64,000 nt of DNA, from positions 10,379,090 through 10,443,089 of the forward strand of contig OZ025207.1 of the NCBI GenBank assembly GCA_964019055.1. The letters are read 5' to 3'. Position numbers and translations under genes: made by a program. The stretch is from Anthopleura xanthogrammica (Eukaryota > Cnidaria > Anthozoa > Actiniaria > Actiniidae). This document shows positions 56,560 to 64,000 of this stretch, piece after piece (the first letter of the stretch is position 1; every line of letters begins with the position of its first letter). The notes under the pieces are model-generated. The model was given only the letters and a program-made list of their open reading frames with translations, ran no database searches and was not told the origin of the DNA.

Positions 56560-57059
56560 GATTTGCAGTCTCCATAAACCAGCAGAGGGTGGGTAGCGGA
56601 GAGGTTAGGAGTGTTACAGAGGCGGCCGGTGTTCACACGATAAAATCTGTTGGCGCAAGTGTTGTGGTAATACGATGTTGCTTTATATGACATATAGAAC
56701 ATAGTTCAGCATTTGCGTGCAACGTTGCTGGTGACCGAGTTTTAGAGAAATGCAATTAACACGTAGCAACTCCCTTTGTAAACAAAACCATGAATTAGGA
56801 AATGCTATATACCCAAGTATGGCCAGAGTTTGCTAAAAAGGCACGTCATTGTGTGAGATCCGTAAACCATTTCTATCAATGTTGCGCATAAGTTGTAGAG
56901 GTGGTCACGCGATGAAATTTGTTGCGCATAAGTTGTAGTGGTGTTCACCCTATGAAATTTGTTGCGCGCAACCTGGCAGAATGTTCACACGATGAAATCC
57001 GTTGCGCCCAATGTTGCAGAAGTAGAAATAATTTTCCTAACTTTTCAAATTCTGCGCAA
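56560..57059. repeat. GTTGCGCGCAA / TTGTAG repeat cluster
   Basis: ATGAAATTTGTTGCGCATAAG, GTTGCGCATAAGTTGTAG and ATGAAATCCGTTGCGCCCAA recur at about 56880-57010 at spacing near 55 bp. The same vocabulary is found at 19120-19260 and 13010-13060. Non-coding. Confidence 0.5.
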
Positions 57060-57215
57060 GAGACCCCATTCACGTGACGTCTAAGCAGCTCAATTTGGAG
57101 GACAAAACGCCACTGAGTCAAAAATATCAAAAGAATTTTAATCTCCTAAGAAATGGAACCTATTGTTTTGTCCTCCAAATTGAGCTGCATTCCGACGTGC
57201 TGCAAGGGGTCTATA
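57060..57215. mobile_element. MITE family 2 copy
   Basis: AGACCCCATTCACGTGACG at the left pairs with CGACGTGCTGCAAGGGGTCTA at the right. The inner arms GCAGCTCAATTTGGAGGAC / GTCCTCCAAATTGAGCTGC are perfect. Compare 52691-52829. Confidence 0.82.
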
Positions 57216-59853
57216 GTCACTAAACAACAAAAAATATTTTACTGTTAAACTTTTATTTCTATTTTAGTGCAATTACACACATATTCAATAGTTTCACTTG
57301 ATTTTAAACCCCAGTTGAGCTAGTCGTCAACAATTAATAAATATATATATTACAAACGTGACTTGCGACCCCTATAGATATGAATCATTAAATAAATTCC
57401 TAGAGTAGATTCTCTGTCACAATTATATAAACTAAAGATTTTGTGCCATTTTTTTTTAGTTATGTTGGTGCCCTACTATTCAACATTTACTTATATGAAT
57501 GAATATTAACTTAGGATGATCAATCTTTTGACGGTTGGATTGAACTGTTTGTGGGTCGTTACTTCAGTTCTCAATATTCTGCAAACTTGACAATACTAGT
57601 TTCCCATTATATATTTTTTTCCACTGCTGCAAGTCAAAAATATCAAAAGTACCAAGTGATTAGTTTTGATTGATGGCAGCGAAAAACAAATTGCACAACA
57701 AGCCATTGAAATGTCTGAGATTAAAGATATTGAGAATTGCAGTAACAAAATAAAATTGTCCAAGTAATTGGCCATAGTAAAGGTTTTCCAAACAGAACTC
57801 ATAGCAAATGAAAACGAGTTATGGCTGCAGTGTTTTAGTTATTTTATATCAAGTCCAGGTACACACCACAGACACTCCATAGACCTTTTCTGGGTTACCT
57901 TGGTACAAACAACTTGTTCACCATGTCTGCAAATGGTGTTGTCTGTATCAAAGCTCGACAAGAATGCATTCTGATTATTGAACTCAGGAAATGGCAAAAT
58001 TCTAATTATTGGATAATTATTGGATAATTATAAGTAAACTAAAATTTTTAAAATAGTTCTAAATATCTTGAAGTATGACAATATACTATTTATTATTACC
58101 ACACTAGGTGTACCCCGCTAGCTTTGTGTGCGGAGTTGTCATCCAAAAACCCACAAAAACACACAAAACGATGTCATCTGACAAAAATTTAGCCTGACAA
58201 ATGTGCAATTAACTTAATACATGTACTAGTCACAAATGAGACCAGGCCCTTATTTGCATGCCAATGTGTGATGTAAAATAGTAACGAAACTCAGCACATC
58301 GTGGACATCCTGGCAGAGGCAACAAGAGCCAATAAAACAAATACTACTCAAAAAAAGTATATGGACCTCTGCTAGCAGGGTACACTAGATGCAGAAATAT
58401 AGTTTATGTGTAATCTCATGGGCAGATTTAGGACAAGTGGGATGAAATAGGTGACTAAGCCTAAACGAACCTACATGTAGAAACAGAACTAAACTTCACC
58501 CCTTAATACTACCGGTATTTCCCAGATTTGTCCTTGCGACAGTTGTTTCCATTAAGAAATTAAAATCAATATAGTGGTGAGTGCTGTGCAGTGAAAATTC
58601 TCCCGTAATTTTGAACCTTTATAAATACTTCTAGTCCAGGGACTGTGGAGAGGGCGGGGCTGTGGGGACTTTATCCCTCCCTCACCCAACCCCCTAAAAA
58701 TATCTTGAAATGGACACAAGAAATGTCATTTGTGATGACAATCCAGGCCTCTTCACTTATTTAAAACTCTGCTCCACAGTCCCTGTCGTCTATCGTTCAG
58801 TATACTAAGCGACTTGTAAGTTAAATTATCATATGATATAATTTAATTATTTTTGGTATATGAATTCCAAATGTGCAATTGCTGATTTTTGTAAAACTCG
58901 ACTCAGTGAATTAAGCCTGGTTTTCACTAGTGATGTCAGAATATGCATAACAAATTATGCAAGTGCAGACAGTCTTTCATGGTTTAAGTTATCCCCTTTG
59001 AATGGGTAGAACAAAAGTTCCAGTCAATCTTAAAGTGCTTTCCGTGCTTTGGTATGCCATTATGCTATGCTTGTGAACGTGAAAATCAGGATGACCATTA
59101 AAATTAAGAGGAAAATTCAACAGGGTATGTCAAAAAAGTTGTCCAAAGAGCATCAAGATTTTTTTATAGATCAACCAAAAATTATTTGGCTGCTCATCCA
59201 AATATTTTTATTTGCAGAACAACCAGTGTATGCTATTTGAAAGAAGTTTATAAAATTCAAAGATCATTACTTCTAAATAGCCCTCAATAGAGCTTAAGGT
59301 ACTTGTTCGAGCTGCGTCAGTGTATAAACAGTGTATGAACAGCCTATGATAAAAGGTATACTAAACTGATATTCCATACATAAGTCCTTCGTTGGAATAA
59401 AGAGTTGTTAAGTTGATTCTTCTTGGACAAGTTTTTTGACAATGTTTTTTCCTCTTAGAATTTTTTTGCCCTCAGTTTTGGCCCCAGCTTTCATGAATGG
59501 AAAGAAAAATGATCTCTGCTTGCTGAGTATGGTGTTGTGGTTTTGTAATATAGTTATAACTTATTAATAAGCCAGAAGATATTTGTTTCTTCATGAGAGG
59601 AGTGGGTGGGGAGGGGGGGGGACTTCAACTATATTGGATAGTTCCAAACAAACTTAAAATTAATTGATATCTGCTTTGCAGCAATTTACTGAAAATGTTG
59701 GGAAGATGATCATGACTGGATAACAACAACCATAACAACAACACGAGAAAACTCCTCTTTTTCTCATCCATTTCACAGAAGAAAATTAATATGTTACGAA
59801 CATCAACTATTATTACCTTAAATTATTCATCAATTAACTAGATTCCTTGCAAA
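57216..59853. other. Intergenic, no gene recognised
   Basis: About 2.6 kb with no convincing exon on either strand. CAGGGACTGTGGAGAGGGC at about 58637 and CTCCACAGTCCCTG at about 58770 form an inverted pair, a probable small element. The last part is the 3' UTR side of FA2H. Confidence 0.4.
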
Positions 59854-60948
59854 TTAACTTGCTTTATCCTTGTTTGGATATGTATGGAAAGGGTAGTCCC
59901 ATAACTTGCTGGATATTCCAAAACCTGTCATAAACAGAAACAGAAACAAAAAATGATTAACAGACCTCTAGCTCTAGCTGCACCATATAATTAATGTTTT
60001 CCCATTTCGGACCATGGTTTGGGCCACAGGTTTGATTCCTACAGACACTACATATGAATAGAGTTTTTTTTGAGGTGTTCTTTCCTTCCTGATCACAAGG
60101 GATTTTCTATGGGTTTTTGTTATGAAATCTTCTTTTTTTACATAATTTTTGGCTGCCATCTTGTGAGTTTTCGCCGTAAATACAGGTACACTAAAAAACT
60201 AAAAAAATTGGTAACTTCGTTCACCCATATGCATACAGCTCTTTTCAGAAATACTTGAGCTCAAATACTCCAATTTTTGGTTTTGAGTTGTAATATTGAT
60301 AGCTTTACATGGCAGCCATAAGAGGACCATTTTTTGATTGGCACCGATAAAATAAAGTGTGTGGTTGAAAATGGTCTAGACATGAACATTAACTTCTGTT
60401 TAGGGAGAACTTGCATCTAATCACCACATACAGTAAAATAAAGATTTAATAACAGTGAAAAGTGAATGCTTTACTAACAATATACAGTAATACTTGCACC
60501 CTTGCCACTTCATTTAATTTAACTTATCTTATTCAATTAAATAGTATTAATAATATCAATATTCATAGATTATATATAGAATATTTATATATTTTACCCA
60601 TTTGTTGGTCTTCAAAGTGATGTTTAACATGGTATTTCTTGAGGTTATAGAAGTATCCACCTTGTGTAGGTGAGCCATGGTGAAGATAGTAGTGTATGCA
60701 ATCATAGAAAACATAGCCTAGGAGACCCCCAGAGAAGGTAGCGTGAGCACAGCCAGGTGACATTGTACAACTGAAGATAGCATAGAATCCTAAAGCAAAG
60801 ACTGAAGCAGCTACTGGTGGAAAGACAAGTCTGGCTCCATCAAATGGGACCTGAAATGAAAAGAAAATGAAAATAATGAAAATGAAAATAATAAAGATTA
60901 CATGGAAAATAAAGACACATACTGTACATGTACATGCATGCTAATAAT

Positions 60949-61017
<69 letters not shown>

Positions 61018-63270
61018 TGAATTCTTAGCACATGGATCACATTCGAAATCTCAATGCTCTTACATAAATAGACTCAAATAATTTAATAATAATTACAAAT
61101 TAAAGTGTTATTGAGAAACCCAACTGGTAAGGAGGCAAACCAGTAGGCTATTCACAAGCATGGTCGAGAGGCTGAATTTGACCTAATCGAAATCAGACAA
61201 ATAAAGTCTCTGCTAGTGGCCACAGCAGGACTCGAACCCGACACCACCAGATTGCTAGACCAATGCTCTGACCACTCGACCATGCTGCCCCCACAATGCT
61301 ACAATGGCTACCCAAATTAATTTTTTTACAGGTTAGTCAATCAATAATCTTTCATTTGAACCTAATTCAGACTTTATTGATACTCTGGGACAGCCTCTTG
61401 ACCAATCAAAGTCAGGGCAGTGTGTTATATATTTTTTTCTTTGTCTTTTTAACACTGGAGTTGGGTATGGCAAAAAAATATTTGTTCTCTTATATATTAA
61501 CCTTGTGATGCTGGCCATGAAGGAAAAAATGAAATGTGATCCAGAATGGTGAGTCAGCAGATGGAAGAAGATGGAACAGAAATCTGTGCAGGACATACTC
61601 AACTAGCGACCACATAAGACAACCAAGAATGAACAAAGAAGAATAGACAGACAAAGCCACAGGGAAGGACTGAGACTCATAGGTACTGGTAAACTCTTTG
61701 TTGAGGTGCTTAAGAGCCAACACTGAAGTGTAGAGAACCAAAGGAAGCCAAATGATGGGAACAAAGAACCATGGTGTTCGGGAGAAGAATTCTGCAAAAT
61801 CTGAATGAAACAGCCTTAGGGGTCGGTCCACAGGGGAGTGAACCCATTTGAGGTAGTTAGAACCTAGCTTTCCAACTTGAGCAAGCATTGGTTTATTCCA
61901 ATCAACCATGTCCTGAAATGATAATAATCATGCCATTATATTAGTAATAATGTTACTTAATACATATGTAGTGTACACATCTGATTTTCCAGTTTTGATC
62001 CTATGTCACAGACTAGTGCAGTTTTATGGCAGCCAATTCGGGTTTTTAAAAAAAAAATTTATAACAATTTTATTGGGAACTAACAATGAAATCAACTAAA
62101 TATAAAATGTGAATATATATGCATAAATATATGTAAATATAGTTGCCCAAAAGGAAGGTCACAAACGGGACACGAGACCCATGCGAGGTGGCCCCCTTAA
62201 ATTAATTAAAATAATAATAAAACTGCAATATAAAATAACAATAAATATGATGAGCTTAGTAGTGAACCTATTCTCTTAGGCAAGGACAGTCTCGAACAGC
62301 TGACCAGGTGCAGCCTGGTCCTGTCTACCTTGAAAACAGAATCAAGTAAATGAAAATATCGATCTAAGATATATTATTAGCTTTTTTTATAGCTTAATTT
62401 TTGTAGGAATAAGAAAATACAATGTTAGGTTTTTGCATGAAAAGAGATTATATTTGCTTTGTTCTCCAGCATAAATTTAGCTGCTGTAAACCTCTTTATT
62501 AGTATTTTAAATAATAGCCATAAACGCCTCTCCCATGAATGAATAGTAATTTGAATTTCTATGAGGTTCTTTTCAATGGACAAAGTTACAGTTGAGTGCA
62601 CAGGAAAACTACTTAATTTGCAAGGTAAACTATCATCCCTAAAGCAATGGACTGTATCAAGGGGAATGTGGCTGCAAATTAATAAATGCTATAACAATTT
62701 ACCAGTAAATGTAAAATGAAATGAAATAACCTTTATCTTTAAATTCTGACAATGACATTGAAGATTTTCATCTTGAAATCTTACTGTATCTTTATTTTAA
62801 AGGTTTTGTTAACTTAACGAGTTAGCTATAGATCAGTACTAAAGATGAATAATCAAGGCTTGAGCAATACAGTGCATGTATAAAAGTCTAGTCTAGCTAG
62901 ATTAGATTTGCCTTCATGAAACAATGTCTAATATACTGAACATTCATACAATATATAGCATTGCTTATCACAAAAACATCAACAAAATATTAACCAAAAT
63001 AATATGTTGAAGCTGTACAATTCTAGTACATACACAAAATCAAACTTCCATTAATTATAAGCCCCTGTCCATCATCCTATGTTAATGATCAAGCAACCAT
63101 TCAATCTAGGTGTAAATCAATGCAAAACCCCTGTGGGGTGTTTGTGACTAGCTGCTTAATAAAGGTAGTAGTTTGTTAATAGAATTCTTTATGAAGATAT
63201 ATTTCCTTACCTCTCTCCATCCATCGACACACACATTATCAAGGTCAGATTCATCAATCTGTTTCTTCTC
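59854..63270 (-). CDS. FA2H: Fatty acid 2-hydroxylase, 3' four exons (partial)
   Basis: Minus-strand exons in order: 63211-63270, 61502-61912, 60598-60850, 59854-59924 (stop TAA at 59854-59856); 264 residues, phases consistent. FA2H puts a 2-hydroxyl on fatty acyl chains used for sphingolipids, in the ER membrane. Seen are VDWNKPMLAQVG, HSPVDRPLRLFHSDF, two hydrophobic membrane stretches, and the di-iron His motifs HRFLFH, HGQHHK, HYYLHHG and HVKHHF. The chain ends GFGISSKLWDYPFHTYP. Human FA2H has 372 residues, so about 100 N-terminal residues (cytochrome b5 domain) must lie beyond 63271; I did not find them before 64000. A SINE occupies the intron between exons 60598-60850 and 61502-61912. 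Confidence 0.93.
60945..61295 (-). mobile_element. tRNA-derived SINE with (ATT)n tail in FA2H intron
   Basis: On the minus strand the head at about 61292 reads GGGGGCAGCATGGTCGAGTGG (box A TGGTCGAGTGG) and then GTGTCGGGTTCGAGTCC (box B GGTTCGAGTCC, consensus). A unique body follows, and the element ends in (ATT)n at about 60950-61017. It is inserted in the same orientation as FA2H. It is not a tRNA gene because no acceptor stem closes. Confidence 0.8.
61913..63210. other. FA2H intron sequence
   Basis: AT-rich with no further exon recognised. GCACAGGA and TTTATTGGGAAC-type text is unremarkable, and no inverted repeat stood out. Confidence 0.4.
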
Positions 63271-64000
63271 CTGAAAAAATGTTGTTAAAAATTAAAATTT
63301 TCTGCATAAACAATCATCAAATTTTCATAACAAATGACTGATAGATTTTTTGCATTCCTCTGAAAAATAGACATCACTTATATAAGTAATAATATAAATA
63401 GATAATTCTCAAGTATTAATAATATATATTGTTATAGGCACACACGATTAAAGTGTGCTAGCTGTGTTCTTTGAGCTATGTTTATAACAAGCAATTCCAG
63501 CATAATATATATATATGACCAAACAAAGCCAGCACACTGTTGGTTGACGTGTCGGTCAAATAAATCTTTGACCAGGGCAACATAATATCACTGATCAAAC
63601 TTTATAAGTTGTGTCATCTTTAAACAGTTAATGAATGTGATGGACTCAATGTGTGATTATACGTATACTCTAGCTGATCCTTTACAGAGAATTAGTTTCC
63701 ACAAATGCTTAACTTTATATCAAATTGCTCAAATTATGTTTTGAAGATTAAGTTGTATGACGAAGAACTAAAGAGTGATGCTGTAAAAGCACAGGCTAAA
63801 CTACTGAAACATTGGCTTCAGCCTGCCTCTCCATATACTGTGTATAAATTCATTAACACATTTTTTTGTTTATATGATTTAACAGCTAGCAACTATTAAA
63901 ATAAATTTCAAATAGTACACATATCAGGATCCTTCCAGTCTGCAAAACAAAACATTTTCGATTTTGACTTTGATAACAATTTTTTTTTTAGAAAGCCGAT
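63271..64000. other. FA2H 5' intron side, no exon recognised
   Basis: This should be intron upstream (on the minus strand) of the first visible FA2H exon. The plus-strand open frame 63705-63899 has a helical-looking stretch but no family match. Confidence 0.4.

Noticed and set aside
61210..61295. Possible tRNA gene on the minus strand
   Set aside because: Boxes A and B are present, but the acceptor and anticodon stems do not close and the sequence continues into a SINE body with an (ATT)n tail.
63705..63899. 64-codon plus-strand open frame near the window end
   Set aside because: It has no recognisable domain and lies in what should be FA2H intron sequence; it has no clear splice or promoter support.

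Overview
This is eukaryotic nuclear DNA. Genes are split by GT-AG introns, intergenic and intronic DNA is AT-rich and packed with short inverted-repeat (MITE-like) elements, and SINE and LINE remnants, microsatellites and many poly-G/poly-C runs are present. The protein set (fatty acid 2-hydroxylase, TP53INP, a PX/PXB sorting nexin, a raftlin-like protein, eukaryotic BtpA-family proteins) is metazoan. Repeats that begin with a poly-G run followed by GACTCCCATATATAGAA or GTACTTC, with internal AAAGGGGTACCTTTT blocks, resemble repeats I associate with anthozoan (coral/sea anemone) genomes. An anthozoan cnidarian is my best guess, from general knowledge only.

Layout. 1-10.3 kb: no gene found; hairpin elements, two degenerate tandem repeats (148 and about 199 bp periods) and a perfect 1.57-kb (ATTTT)n array. 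10.8-17.1 kb (+): an eight-exon raftlin-like gene. Its fifth intron holds a 72/76-bp minisatellite made from copies of the next exon's own splice acceptor and 5' end. 21.2-24.3 kb (+): BtpA-family gene A, four exons. 24.9-26.3 kb: dead LINE, a palindrome and a nested MITE. 27.0-34.0 kb (+): a very large ankyrin-repeat / IRE1-type kinase / KEN-ribonuclease gene with RNase L-like architecture, carrying one apparent +1 frameshift. 34.2-37.4 kb: tandem 57-bp repeats and nested palindromic elements. 38.7-41.7 kb (+): BtpA-family gene B, paralogue of A with the same exon structure. 46.0-46.9 kb (-): TP53INP-family gene. 48.5-53.8 kb (+): SNX20/21-type sorting nexin. 53.9-59.8 kb: repeats only. 59.9-63.3 kb (-): the 3' four exons of fatty acid 2-hydroxylase, whose 5' part lies beyond the window.

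The most interesting locus is the ankyrin-kinase-KEN gene. It joins a long ankyrin array directly to a kinase with intact Lys, HRD and DFG motifs and to a KEN domain that keeps the Tyr, Arg, Asn and His expected for RNA cleavage. That is the layout of vertebrate RNase L, but with about 35-40 ankyrin units instead of nine and a kinase that looks active. Second is the raftlin-like intron, where a duplicated 3' splice site has become an expandable, partly in-frame cassette. Third is the BtpA pair that brackets the ribonuclease gene: exon 4 is nearly identical between copies while exons 1-2 have diverged, which suggests gene conversion. Apart from this bracketing, the genes are not evidently in one pathway.
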